Assembly (NCBI GenBank): GCA_910580205.1
Contig: CAJTVP010000023.1
Location: 1 to 29,075, forward strand
From: an uncultured Eggerthellaceae bacterium
GTDB taxonomy: Bacteria; Actinomycetota; Coriobacteriia; Coriobacteriales; Eggerthellaceae
Reading direction: 5' to 3'
Length of the DNA stretch: 29,075 nucleotides
The position numbers and the translations under genes are program-made. Within the stretch, counting starts at the first letter, position 1; the number at the start of each line of letters is the position of its first letter. Below are positions 7,820 to 15,503 of this stretch, in pieces. Under the pieces are notes generated by a model. It searched no databases and was not told the origin of the DNA. It saw only the letters and a list, made by a program, of their open reading frames with translations.

Positions 7820-8402
7820 CTTCGGTTCCTTTCTCTGTCTTTTCCGTCTTATCTGCTTTGTTCGCTTTGTCCGCCTTCTGCTTCATGTTCTGCGGCAGCG
7901 GAGCGATGAGCATGTGCATGTTGCGGCCTTCCATCTTCGGTTGGTTCTCGATGACGGCCACGTCTTTGAGATCGTCCGCCAAACGCTCCAAGATGGACAG
8001 ACCCTGTTCGGGATGGGCCATCTCGCGCCCGCGGAACATGATGGTGATCTTGACCTTGTTGCCCGCGTCAAGGAAACGGAGGACGTGCTTCTTCTTCGTC
8101 TCGTAGTCGCCCACGTCGATCTTCGGGCGGAACTTCATCTCCTTGATCTCTATCTTGGTCTGGTTCTTGCGCGCCTGCTTCGCCTTGATGGCCTGGTCGT
8201 ACTTGAACTTCCCGTAGTCCATCACACGGCACACTGGCGGCGTGGCATTCGGCGCGATCTCAACCAGATCAAGCCCTGCGGCATCCGCGATCCCCTGGGC
8301 TTGCTCCAAGCTGAACACGCCCATCTGGTTCCCGTCGTAGTCGATCAGACGGCATTCGCGGACGTTGATCTCATCGTTGAGCCTTGGCTCCTGAGCGGCT
8401 AT
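7812..8402 (-). CDS. infC: Translation initiation factor IF-3, apparent AUA start codon
   Basis: The 196-aa product has the IF3 N-domain (RLNDEINVRECRLIDYDGNQ, then the GVFSLEQAQ and VEIAPNATPPVCRVMDYGKFKY segments) and C-domain (IEIKEMKFRPKIDVGDYETK, VKITIMFRGREMAH). It ends in a Lys/Glu-rich extension of about 20 residues. IF3 binds the 30S subunit, blocks 50S joining and rejects non-standard start codons. No ATG, GTG or TTG stands at the right place: a near-perfect AAGGAGG is followed 8 nt later by ATA (8402-8400), in frame just before the conserved domain. The nearest GTG is fused to the ribosome site itself. An AUA start parallels the AUU start by which E. coli IF3 limits its own synthesis. 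A longer frame to 8495 would run through the leader terminator and is rejected. Confidence 0.95.
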   Translation of the reverse strand: MAAQEPRLNDEINVRECRLIDYDGNQMGVFSLEQAQGIADAAGLDLVEIAPNATPPVCRVMDYGKFKYDQAIKAKQARKNQTKIEIKEMKFRPKIDVGDYETKKKHVLRFLDAGNKVKITIMFRGREMAHPEQGLSILERLADDLKDVAVIENQPKMEGRNMHMLIAPLPQNMKQKADKANKADKTEKTEKGTEDA

Positions 8403-8435
8403 GGCGCCCACCTCCTTCTTGCGCACGAGCGCAAT

Positions 8436-8462
8436 AAAAAACCTGCGATGCGCACCGCAGGT
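8436..8462 (-). terminator. Attenuator-like terminator in the infC leader
   Basis: On the minus strand ACCTGCG (8462-8456), an 8-nt loop and CGCAGGT (8447-8441) form a perfect 7-bp GC-rich stem followed at once by five Ts. It sits only about 35 bp before the infC start, and no gene lies upstream that it could end. Regulated premature termination of the infC operon leader, as known for L20/IF3 leaders in Firmicutes, is the natural reading, though the sequence of those leaders was not compared. Confidence 0.7.
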
Positions 8463-8564
8463 CAGACAAGCCAGTTCACCGGCGAACGCGCTCAAACGAG
8501 CGACATCCGCACAGCATCTCTATTCACTGGACCCATCAGCTGCGAACCCGCGCCGAAACAGGTG

Positions 8565-8584
8565 GGAAAGCCCGTTGGCTTTCC
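8565..8584 (-). promoter_or_regulatory. Leader hairpin near the 5' end of the infC transcript
   Basis: GGAAAGCC (8584-8577 on the minus strand), the loop AACG and GGCTTTCC (8572-8565) form a perfect 8-bp stem. It begins about 15-20 nt after the predicted transcription start, so it would cap the 5' end of the leader RNA. It may protect the message or be part of an autoregulatory fold. Confidence 0.5.
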
Positions 8585-8606
8585 ACTTGATTCATAAAGC
8601 TTGGAT

Positions 8607-8635
8607 AGTCTAGCGCACGACCGAAGCGCGCGCAA
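8607..8635 (-). promoter_or_regulatory. Probable promoter of the infC-rpmI-rplT operon
   Basis: On the minus strand TTGCGC (8635-8630) and TAGACT (8612-8607) are separated by exactly 17 bp. Transcription would begin near 8600, leaving a leader of about 200 nt that contains two hairpins before infC. The same GCGCTAGACT string recurs upstream of the NifX-like gene (19864-19873). Confidence 0.5.
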
Positions 8636-8710
8636 GGGCCGTGACCCAGGTTGTCCGTAGCTGCGCTTCGCCATTCATTGAGATAGCTGCCGGGTTACCT
8701 AGCGTATTGG

Positions 8711-8826
8711 ATGGATTCGGGTGGCACGGGATCTGCTTCAACCCGGATGCTCAACCGGACGGCTGATGCGCAGGACGCTCTTCCTGTTCGCGCGGTTGAC
8801 CAGTGGCGCCCGATGGGTGCGACGCG
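8711..8826 (+). repeat. Dispersed intergenic repeat, copy A
   Basis: This segment aligns with three other intergenic segments in the window (26394-26570, 26638-26735 inverted, 28870-29044). Shared landmarks are TTCGGGTG, GCTTCAACCCGGATGC, GATGCGCAGG and a terminal hairpin, here GCGCCC-GAT-GGGTGC at 8806-8820. Downstream of GATGCGCAGG this copy is closest to the inverted copy C (CTCTTCCTGTTCGC...GGTTGACCAGTGGC). Confidence 0.75.
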
Positions 8827-8828
8827 AA

Positions 8829-8860
8829 GCAACGCATATATCGCATATATGAAGCGTTGC
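8829..8860. other. Long AT-tipped hairpin
   Basis: GCAACGC (8829-8835) pairs with GCGTTGC (8854-8860), and inside it ATATAT (8836-8841) pairs with ATATAT (8845-8850) around a CGC loop. The result is 13 bp with a GAA bulge on one side. There is no U-tract, so it is not a classical terminator. Confidence 0.55.
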
Positions 8861-8883
8861 GGAAACAGCCGCAGCGTCAATCG

Positions 8884-8909
8884 GTTGCGAACCCGGATGG
8901 GTTCGCAAC
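8884..8909 (-). terminator. Hairpin directly after the 8915-9841 gene, possible terminator
   Basis: A perfect 11-bp stem (GTTGCGAACCC at 8884-8894 and GGGTTCGCAAC at 8899-8909) with a 4-nt loop lies 6 bp beyond the stop codon of the minus-strand gene. It lacks a T-run on either strand, so it may act with Rho or as a 3' mRNA-stabilising structure. Confidence 0.5.
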
Positions 8910-8914
8910 TTGAA

Positions 8915-9841
8915 CTATCCTACGTAGATGAAGATGGTGCGGATGGTGTCCACCAGGTTGCCCGTGGCGTTCGCCATGGAGTAATCGTAGGTGAGCGTGG
9001 CTGACCACGGCAGCTCAGAGCCGTTCGCCGTGCCCGTGCCGTTGAAGGTGCAGCTCTCCTTGGTGAGCGTGGTGCCGTCCGAGGCGTAGGTGGAATAGGC
9101 CATCTTGTCCGCAGGCAACTGCACCTCTCCCGCGGGCACCGCGAGCCCCGCCTCCTCAAGCGTCTTCTCCACGATGGATTCATTGGTGATGGCATCCGAG
9201 AAGGAAAGCGATCCGTATCCGAGCGATGAGGTGGCCGATGAATACCCGGTCCGGATGATCCGCCCCTCCTCGTTCAAGCTCAGCGACACCGTGGGCGTCC
9301 CTCCGCGAGAATCCGCAGGCTCTTCGGTGAGAGCCACGCGCACTTCCTGTTTGATGGGGTTGCCCTCTTCGTTGACCTCCACCGCAGAGCTCACGCGCGC
9401 GCCATGCTGGAGCGCAGCCACCGCTTCATCCTGGGTCATGCCAAGGAGCGAGACCAGATTCGGGACCGTGGTCTTCTTGGAGGTGGTGGCGGATGTGTCT
9501 TTGGTGGCTTGCTCTTGATCCGCAGAGAGCGTGCTTTCAGCGATCTGCGCTTGCTGGACAGCGGCGTCCCGAGAGGTTTGATACAGCTGCCAGACCAAGA
9601 CCCCGGCGGCGGCGATCAGGAGGATGAGCACGATGATGACCGCGATCAAGATCTTGCGCATCCGCGTGGAGCGTTGGATGTAGGCCGCCTGGCCCTGACG
9701 CGCATGGCTGGCGCGCGGCTTCTCAACGTCCGCTTCCTCAGGTTCGGTCAGCGTGGTGATCTGCGGGATCTCAAGATCGTCAGCCTGCGCATCGAGGATA
9801 TCCTCTTCAGCGGCCACGACCTGATCTTTCTTCTTCCTCAT
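8915..9841 (-). CDS. Single-pass membrane protein with PASTA-like extracytoplasmic domain
   Basis: The 308-aa protein has a charged, mostly acidic N-terminal segment (1-60), a basic stretch, and a TM helix at about 63-84 (ILIAVIIVLILLIAAAGVLV). The region outside contains a Ser/Thr-rich linker and a PASTA-like unit (TVPNLVSLLGMTQDEAVAAL, about 125-190). PASTA domains in kinases and penicillin-binding proteins bind muropeptides or peptidoglycan; only one clear unit is seen here. The last 110 residues, including a FSDAITNESIVEKTLEEAGL segment, match no family I recognise. The ATG at 9841 has AAGGA 7 nt upstream; a longer frame to 9910 lacks this. It lies 40 bp downstream of a small membrane protein gene in the peptidase cluster. 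Confidence 0.8.
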   Translation of the reverse strand: MRKKKDQVVAAEEDILDAQADDLEIPQITTLTEPEEADVEKPRASHARQGQAAYIQRSTRMRKILIAVIIVLILLIAAAGVLVWQLYQTSRDAAVQQAQIAESTLSADQEQATKDTSATTSKKTTVPNLVSLLGMTQDEAVAALQHGARVSSAVEVNEEGNPIKQEVRVALTEEPADSRGGTPTVSLSLNEEGRIIRTGYSSATSSLGYGSLSFSDAITNESIVEKTLEEAGLAVPAGEVQLPADKMAYSTYASDGTTLTKESCTFNGTGTANGSELPWSATLTYDYSMANATGNLVDTIRTIFIYVG

Positions 9842-9881
9842 CTTGCTGTCCTTTTCGTCGCGGGTCCGTTTGTGCTGTTTT

Positions 9882-10241
9882 TCACGAGAAGAACACATAC
9901 CAAATCGCAAATGCGATTATAGCCAACACGCAAGCGATGATGACCACGACTTGCGTTTTCGGCATCTTGGAGCCTTCGATATCGTCCAGAGTGGTGGGTT
10001 GATACGCCCCTTTCGCCGAGCGGCCGGGAACGCCGTCTGCGGACGCGCTCGAAACCGTTGAAGGAGGCTCTTCCGCTGCCGCCTCTGGCGAAGGCGCTTC
10101 CGTCTCCGGACGTTGCCCAGCGGCCTTGGCAGCAGACTCCGCGCTGGATGGCGCCTCCTCCCGGATGCCCGCATGGATGATGACATCCGGCTCTTCGGCA
10201 GGAGCGACCTTGATGTGCTTGTAGGCATGATCGTCCGTCAT
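9882..10241 (-). CDS. Small tail-anchored membrane protein
   Basis: The 119-aa protein has an acidic, Ala/Glu/Pro-rich N-terminal region of about 90 residues and one C-terminal helix (TQVVVIIACVLAIIAFAIWYVFF, about 95-118) ending at the stop. This makes it look tail-anchored with the bulk in the cytoplasm. GAGGAGG ends 7 nt before the ATG and overlaps the stop codon of the upstream peptidase gene, so the two are probably translationally coupled. No family is recognised. Its link to the peptidase is by position only. Confidence 0.8.
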   Translation of the reverse strand: MTDDHAYKHIKVAPAEEPDVIIHAGIREEAPSSAESAAKAAGQRPETEAPSPEAAAEEPPSTVSSASADGVPGRSAKGAYQPTTLDDIEGSKMPKTQVVVIIACVLAIIAFAIWYVFFS

Positions 10242-10253
10242 CGTTCATCCTCC

Positions 10254-13200
10254 TCAAGCCGACGTGAGATCGTGGACATCGAACTGCTCGCGGCTGGCCC
10301 GGATGAGCTTGCCATCCCCCACCGAGCACACATGGTGAGCGCGCGCGAGCTCCGCGAGCGGACCCGCCACCGCGAGAACGACCTGGGGCGTGGCATCAAC
10401 CAGCTCAGCCCGCGTCTTCGCCCGGTCTTCCGGCGTGATGCCCGTGAAATGCATGGCATCTTGACGGCGCATGAGCCCTTTCGGCTTCACGGGCGCATCC
10501 ATGGAAGCCACCGTGCTCACCACATATCCCTCGAACTCCGCCTGGGGGACATCCATGCGCTCCAACCACGCCGACGCCCCCTCGAAGGCCTCCAACGTGG
10601 GATCGATCTTCGGATCGCGGTACGAATGGAAGACGGTCTGGCCATTGCGCTGGCAGGAAAGACCCACGCCGTACGCGCCTCCCACCACGCGCACCTCGTT
10701 CCAGAGATATCCGTAGGTGAGCATGCGCGAGGCCAAGAGCCATGCTCCGGAGAATGGGATGCCCGCCGCTTTGCGGTCCGCGGCCAGCGCGGTGAAGGTG
10801 ACATCCGCGGATACCGCGAACGCCTCATGCCTGTCCACCGGCACCGGCGCTTCCAAGCGAGCCTCCGGCGCTTTCGCAGGGATGCCGAAGCCTTGATAGG
10901 CATCGCAATAGGCGCGGTACTCCTCCTCCGTCCCCGCGAAGGAGAGCGTGCACGCATCGTCCGTGAAGATGCGGCGAGAGAGATCCTGAAGCGCGTCGAT
11001 GAGCTCAGGGGCGCGCACGGGGTATTCCTCTATCAGCGCGCAGAGCTTCCGGTAGAAATCCATCCCGAACAGCTGCTCTTTCAAGAGCGCGGCGCGAGAG
11101 GTGTAGGACAGGGCGCGCATGGCCGCAGCGCTGTGGCCTGCCATGGCGAAGGACTGCTCAAGGGCCACCTTGCGCTGCACCAGCATGTCTCGGATGCGAT
11201 CCTCATCCGTGAAACAGGTGGTGCCCAGCACCTCGTCAGCCAGCTGCGCCGCGAATGCGGTGTTCTGCGCCAACGCCGAGGTGGTCACCATCAAACACGC
11301 CCGCGGCTCTTCCTCCCCTTCACGCTCGTACACATCCGGCACCACGCTGAAGCTGCCCAGCTTCCCCTGCAAGAGGGTGTCCAACTGCGCCGCCGTATGC
11401 GCCTCCGTGTCCAAGCGCCCCAGCACCATCCCCAAGATGGACACAGCGGCCAGCTCATCGAAGCTCACGCGGGACAGGTCGTAGTACCGCACAGCATAGG
11501 CGATCCCATGGGTCTCCATCCGATGACGGATCACCCGCGCAACGCCCAGTGAGGCATCCTCCACCACTTCGAACGGAGGCTCTTCGGGCGCTTCCGCCAG
11601 ATCGGCCACCGAAAGCGACGGCAGCTTCGCCAACGCCTCAGGAGGATCCGGAGCCATCTGAGCCTCCACGAGAGAGACCATCTCCTCTTCCAGCTTCGCC
11701 ACCTGCGCCGATGAAAGCGATCCCAGCATGCGAGCGCAGCGCTGCGCGTTCACGTCTTCCTCCGGCGCTTCCTCCGGGATCACGCGCGCCTGAGCGTGAT
11801 GGGCGCTCTCAAGGAAGACCTCGCGGATGAGCTGGCGGAACCACCCCTCATGGGCCTTCTTCCGCAGATCGGCGAACATCTGCTCATAGCGGATGTAGGA
11901 CAGAGCGTCGCGCTCATCATAGAGCCAGCCGTTCATGGCGGCCATGGCATAGGCCACGCCATCAGAGATCCCCAGATCATGTTCGCGCATGACGAACTCC
12001 GCATGGTCGAGCGCAGCCAGCACCAGCTCCGGATCAAGGCCGCCTCCCGCCAGCCGGCGAAGCTCCCCCTCCACCAGAGCGCCGAACGCGTCCTCTGCGC
12101 CCGGCTTCGCGCCCTTCAGCTGCATGACCGCGAAGGGCTGCAAGACGGAATCCGCCAGATACGCGCTGAAATCATCGGCCAGATGCGCATCCATGACGCG
12201 ACGCTTCAAAGGCGCTTCATTGGATCCGGCGATGGCATCCAGCAAGATGTCCACCGCCACCACGCGCTCTGCCTCATGGGCGCTTCCCACCACATAGCCC
12301 AACGCCATGCAGGCGTTGTCCGGGGAGGTGGCCATGGTGCGGCGGGCATCCTCGTTGATGACCGGCTGCTGGAGCTCCAGGGGATTCGCCAGCGCTTCTT
12401 CCCGCCCCTCCCGCGCGCTTGTCAGCGGAGAGAGGTAGGAGCGATCCAAGAACGAGAGCATCCGCTTGATGTCCATGTCCCCATACAGGATGATCCACGC
12501 GTTCTCTGGCCTGTAGTGGCGCCTGTGCGCGTCCAAGAACGCCTCATAGGTGAGATCCGGGATGGCCTCAGGCGTGCCACCGGATTCGAAACGATAGGTG
12601 GTGTCCGGGAAGAGCGCTGCGGAGAGCGCGTCATACAGCACGCTCTCCGGTTCAGAGAGAGCGCCTTTCATCTCGTTGAACACGACCCCGTTGATGTTGA
12701 GCTGCACCTCGGAAGGGTCCGTGGGCTCTGGGATGGCCGCCTCCTGGGCGCGCGCCTCATCCGCCGCACCTTCCGGAGCGTCTCCATCCGCATCTTTCGG
12801 GAGCACCTCCCAATGCCACCCTTCCTGCTTGAAGATGTTCTCATTGGCGTAGATCAGCGGGTGGAAGACCGCATCCAAGTAGACCTCTGTCAGATTCATG
12901 AGGTCCGCCATGTTGGTGGATGCCACGGGATACATGGTCTTGTCCGGGAAGGTCATGGCGTTCAAGAACGTCTGCATGCTGGTCTTCAGCAGATTCACGA
13001 ACGGCTCTTTGACGGGGAACTCGTCCGAACCGCAGAGCACCGAATGCTCCAGGATGTGAAAGACCCCCGTGTCGTCCTGGGCGGGGGTCTTGAAGGTGAT
13101 GGAGAACGCCTTGTCCGCGTCTTGGTTCTTGAGGAACAGCAGGCGCGCGCCGCTGGTTCCGTGGATCATCTGATACGCGGCGCCATCGATCTCCGGAACT

Positions 13201-13265
13201 TCTTCAACGCTTTCAAGGATGAAACCTGACGCGGTGGCCGCATCCCTGACCTTTTCATCTATCAC
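10254..13265 (-). CDS. M16C metallopeptidase, presequence-protease (PreP)-like
   Basis: The 1003-aa product is a full-length M16C enzyme. The inverted zinc motif HILEH sits at residues 70-74 (H70 and H74 ligands, E73 catalytic), followed by the PreP hallmark CGSDEFPVKEPFVNLLKTS. The third ligand is in VVFNEMKG (E198). Between them, residues about 159-184 form an acidic Ala/Glu insertion. Such enzymes form a clamshell of two halves and degrade small peptides up to about 60 residues. No signal peptide is seen, so it should act in the cytoplasm. The start is GTG at 13265 with AGAAGGAG about 9 nt upstream; the open frame extends to 13445 but there overlaps the binding-protein gene and is low-complexity. 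It follows the binding-protein gene after 46 bp, suggesting a peptide uptake and breakdown role. Confidence 0.93.
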   Translation of the reverse strand: MIDEKVRDAATASGFILESVEEVPEIDGAAYQMIHGTSGARLLFLKNQDADKAFSITFKTPAQDDTGVFHILEHSVLCGSDEFPVKEPFVNLLKTSMQTFLNAMTFPDKTMYPVASTNMADLMNLTEVYLDAVFHPLIYANENIFKQEGWHWEVLPKDADGDAPEGAADEARAQEAAIPEPTDPSEVQLNINGVVFNEMKGALSEPESVLYDALSAALFPDTTYRFESGGTPEAIPDLTYEAFLDAHRRHYRPENAWIILYGDMDIKRMLSFLDRSYLSPLTSAREGREEALANPLELQQPVINEDARRTMATSPDNACMALGYVVGSAHEAERVVAVDILLDAIAGSNEAPLKRRVMDAHLADDFSAYLADSVLQPFAVMQLKGAKPGAEDAFGALVEGELRRLAGGGLDPELVLAALDHAEFVMREHDLGISDGVAYAMAAMNGWLYDERDALSYIRYEQMFADLRKKAHEGWFRQLIREVFLESAHHAQARVIPEEAPEEDVNAQRCARMLGSLSSAQVAKLEEEMVSLVEAQMAPDPPEALAKLPSLSVADLAEAPEEPPFEVVEDASLGVARVIRHRMETHGIAYAVRYYDLSRVSFDELAAVSILGMVLGRLDTEAHTAAQLDTLLQGKLGSFSVVPDVYEREGEEEPRACLMVTTSALAQNTAFAAQLADEVLGTTCFTDEDRIRDMLVQRKVALEQSFAMAGHSAAAMRALSYTSRAALLKEQLFGMDFYRKLCALIEEYPVRAPELIDALQDLSRRIFTDDACTLSFAGTEEEYRAYCDAYQGFGIPAKAPEARLEAPVPVDRHEAFAVSADVTFTALAADRKAAGIPFSGAWLLASRMLTYGYLWNEVRVVGGAYGVGLSCQRNGQTVFHSYRDPKIDPTLEAFEGASAWLERMDVPQAEFEGYVVSTVASMDAPVKPKGLMRRQDAMHFTGITPEDRAKTRAELVDATPQVVLAVAGPLAELARAHHVCSVGDGKLIRASREQFDVHDLTSA

Positions 13266-13311
13266 CGATGAACTCTCCTTCTGAAAGCTTTGGACGCTTC
13301 TCCCGATCAGC

Positions 13312-14262
13312 TCAGTTGGAAGCGGCGGTGTTCGCCGTTGAGGTGTTGGAGGCGTTGGAGGTCTCAGCGTTGCTCTCCGCATCCGACGCCTCTTCGCCTT
13401 CGCCTTCAGCGCCGTTGGCATCCGTTTCCTTCGGCGTGGCCTCAACCTTGGGAACGTCGGTCAGGACCACGGCCTTGCCCAGCCACTTGTCTTCGATGAC
13501 TGACACCACGCCATCGTTCATAATGGTCTCAAGGGCCGTTTTGATGGCATCTTGCAGCTCTTTGTTGTCCGCCTTGACGCCCACGCAATACCCGCTGGCC
13601 GTGTCCATCAAGCACACGATCTCAACGGGAGTGTTCTGCAGGTTGGCCGCATACATGCCGATCACGGCATCAGAAGCCACGAAATCCACATTGCCCTTCG
13701 ACAGATCGGAGAAGGCGGAAGCCAGATCGTTGGTGGAGGCGAGAGCTTCCTCGCCGAAGGCGTTGGTGACCGCCCAGGCGCTCTTGGAGGAGATCTGCGC
13801 GGCGATCTTCGGCGTGACGGCGCCGGTGGGCGGTTTCGCTCCTGAGCCTTCCTTCGCGAACAGGACCACGCCGGTGGGCAGATACTGCTCCGAATGCCAG
13901 ATGTCGCTGTCCTCCTCCACGGCTTCCTGGCCCATGACGATGTCCACTTTGCCCTCTTCAAGGGCGCGGTCGGCGTTCGTGCCCACATCTTCGATGCTGA
14001 GCGTGAGGCCCAGCTGGTCCGCCAGAGCGGCAGCCACATCAACATCTATCCCGATGATCTTCTCGCTGCCTTTGCCCGCGAGCGGGGATTTGGAGGTGTT
14101 CACGCCCACGCGCAGCGTGCCCTCCTCGCCGATGGCAGGAGGCGACACTTGCGGATCTTTGAGCTCAGGGGTGTACTCCTCCTGGCTTGAGCAGCCCGGA
14201 AGCGCTATGAGCGCGCATGCCATGCATGCCGCCACGATGATGCCGATCGCTTTGCTGCGCAT
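13312..14262 (-). CDS. Family 3 extracellular solute-binding lipoprotein (amino-acid ABC type)
   Basis: The 316-aa protein starts with a lipoprotein signal peptide ending LPGC (C24 lipidated). The SBP_bac_3 fold follows, with EGTLRVGVNTSKSPL near the start, GIDVDVAAALADQLG, KVDIVMG and DFVASDAVIGMY. It binds polar amino acids or small ligands outside the membrane and would hand them to an ABC permease. No permease or ATPase gene is adjacent, so it is an orphan here. The C-terminus has an odd Asn/Ser/Glu/Ala-rich tail of about 40 residues after the fold. The ATG at 14262 is chosen because AAGGA lies 7 nt upstream; a frame from 14280 would embed this site. It is first in a gene group with the M16C peptidase. 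Confidence 0.9.
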   Translation of the reverse strand: MRSKAIGIIVAACMACALIALPGCSSQEEYTPELKDPQVSPPAIGEEGTLRVGVNTSKSPLAGKGSEKIIGIDVDVAAALADQLGLTLSIEDVGTNADRALEEGKVDIVMGQEAVEEDSDIWHSEQYLPTGVVLFAKEGSGAKPPTGAVTPKIAAQISSKSAWAVTNAFGEEALASTNDLASAFSDLSKGNVDFVASDAVIGMYAANLQNTPVEIVCLMDTASGYCVGVKADNKELQDAIKTALETIMNDGVVSVIEDKWLGKAVVLTDVPKVEATPKETDANGAEGEGEEASDAESNAETSNASNTSTANTAASN

Positions 14263-14600
14263 CGCAACGTCCTTCCTCATCCCAGCTGCGCCTTCTCAAG
14301 GCCGCAGCTCTTTCAGTTCAGCCTGGCTCCATCCGGCTGACCTAGTCTTTGCCCCCACACTCGCGCACTGGGGATTCGCGCCAAGGCGCTCCTGCCCTCT
14401 CGCCTGCCAAGCCGGATGCTCGGAACACAGGCGGTGCGGCTTACATCTAGAATACGCCATGCTCACAGGCGCTGACGCCCGCTTACGTGGATCCTTTCGA
14501 CCGCATCTGCCATGGACTGAACGGCTTTGAGCCGTCGCAACTACAGACCCGGATGAAGCTAAGGGGAAAGTGTACCATTTCAGGCCGCCCACCTGCGTGG
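14263..14600. other. Intergenic region upstream of the solute-binding protein gene
   Basis: No gene is supported in this 338-bp spacer. It holds an 11-bp hairpin with one bulge (AGCTGC...GCAGCT, 14284-14309) just upstream of the binding-protein ribosome site and a small hairpin ACGGC-TTTGA-GCCGT (14524-14538 region) downstream of comF. No convincing -35/-10 pair was found. Confidence 0.4.
14284..14309 (-). promoter_or_regulatory. Hairpin in the leader of the solute-binding protein gene
   Basis: On the minus strand AGCTGC-G-GCCTT, loop GAG, AAGGC-GCAGCT folds into 11 bp with one bulged G. It ends about 20 nt before the start codon and close to the Shine-Dalgarno site, so it could modulate translation or message stability. 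There is no U-tract. Confidence 0.4.
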
Positions 14601-15350
14601 TCAGGAAGCCAGCACCTTCGCGAAGGTGAGGCCGCGCACGGTCACGGACGAGGCTTCTTTCAGGCACGCAGCCGCAGCGAAGAGGGTGGCGCCCGTAGTG
14701 CAGACATCGTCCAAGATGATCACCTCTGAGGGCAACGATACGCCGGGCAGCAGCTGGAACCGGCCGCCCATGTTCCTCAGCCTGCCATGGCGATCGAATG
14801 TCCGCTGGTCCGCGGATCCTGGCCGCGCGAAGAGCGCCGCGCTCTCAAGGCCGCAGACGCGCGCTGTCTGGCGGGCCAGGAGCTCTCCGTGGTCGAACCC
14901 GCGACGGCGGAAAGCATCCTCCGTGGCCGGGATGAACGTGAGCGTGCCGCCCTCCCACTCTGGCGGCAGATAGCGCGCGAGCAAGCGCGCCATCTCCAAG
15001 GCCAGCCGTCGCTCCCCCGCGTCCTTGTACACGCGCACGATCCGCATGGCGGCGTCATCGGCTAGAAGGACGTGCGCCATCCCATCAAGGGGCAGCCGTC
15101 CGAGGCCGGCGGACTCCATCATGGCCGAGTTGCATTCCGTGCACGCCAGCCGTCCGTAGGGAGCGCCGCACCGAGGGCATGCGTCGTTCACATCCACGAA
15201 GCGGAGATGCGCCCGGCATGATCCGCACAGGACCTCACCCGGCGCGTCGCACACGGCGCAGCGCGTGGGCCAAAGCGTCTCCGACACCACCTCTGTGGCG
15301 AAGCGGGCAGCGCGGATGAAGGCATGAGGGATGGCGGTCTTCTCTTCCAT
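14601..15350 (-). CDS. comF: ComF family phosphoribosyltransferase
   Basis: The 249-aa protein has four CxxC pairs near the N-terminus (C31/C34, C42/C45, C58/C61, C70/C73) forming the ComFC-type zinc-binding region. It ends in a PRTase fold with the PRPP loop VIILDDVCTTGAT (about 210-222). The mid-protein RRGFDHGELLAR motif is typical of the family. ComFC is required for DNA uptake in transformable bacteria, although the chemical substrate of its PRTase domain is unclear. No helicase-like comFA lies next to it. The ATG at 15350 is preceded only by a weak GGG. It is convergent with nothing and stands alone. Confidence 0.9.
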   Translation of the reverse strand: MEEKTAIPHAFIRAARFATEVVSETLWPTRCAVCDAPGEVLCGSCRAHLRFVDVNDACPRCGAPYGRLACTECNSAMMESAGLGRLPLDGMAHVLLADDAAMRIVRVYKDAGERRLALEMARLLARYLPPEWEGGTLTFIPATEDAFRRRGFDHGELLARQTARVCGLESAALFARPGSADQRTFDRHGRLRNMGGRFQLLPGVSLPSEVIILDDVCTTGATLFAAAACLKEASSVTVRGLTFAKVLAS

Positions 15351-15469
15351 GGACCCGATGATGACAGACGGCCCTTCACGGGATCATCACCGTTTAGCCA
15401 GGTTTTCATCCCTTGGGAAACGCGTCCAAAAGAACCCGCTCCAAAAGCGCATTCGAACTCTCGCCATGA

Positions 15470-15486
15470 TAGAATACATTGTATTC
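15470..15486 (+). promoter_or_regulatory. Toxin-antitoxin promoter with palindromic operator
   Basis: A perfect 15-bp palindrome, GAATACA-T-TGTATTC (15472-15486), overlaps the candidate -10 boxes TAGAAT (15470-15475) and TACATT (15475-15480). The latter has TTCGAA 17 bp upstream. It lies 18 bp before the antitoxin start and is the expected operator for autorepression by the antitoxin/toxin complex. Confidence 0.65.
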
Positions 15487-15503
15487 AATGAAAGGGGATG
15501 AGG

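Noticed and set aside
8403..8495. N-terminal extension of the infC frame
   Set aside because: It reads through the attenuator stem and ribosome site and is not part of known IF3.
8641..8914. tRNA or other stable RNA in the hairpin-rich spacer
   Set aside because: GTTCGCAAC and GGGTTCG strings resemble a T-arm, but the stem is a simple 11-bp hairpin and no acceptor or anticodon arms fit.
10113..13229. Long plus-strand open frames (about 480 codons each) opposite the M16C peptidase gene
   Set aside because: They are mirror frames of a GC-rich coding gene: Arg/His-rich, no ribosome sites, and no recognisable domains.
13266..13445. N-terminal extension of the M16C frame
   Set aside because: It is Arg/Pro low-complexity sequence overlapping the solute-binding protein gene; the GTG at 13265 has a good ribosome site and begins the conserved region.
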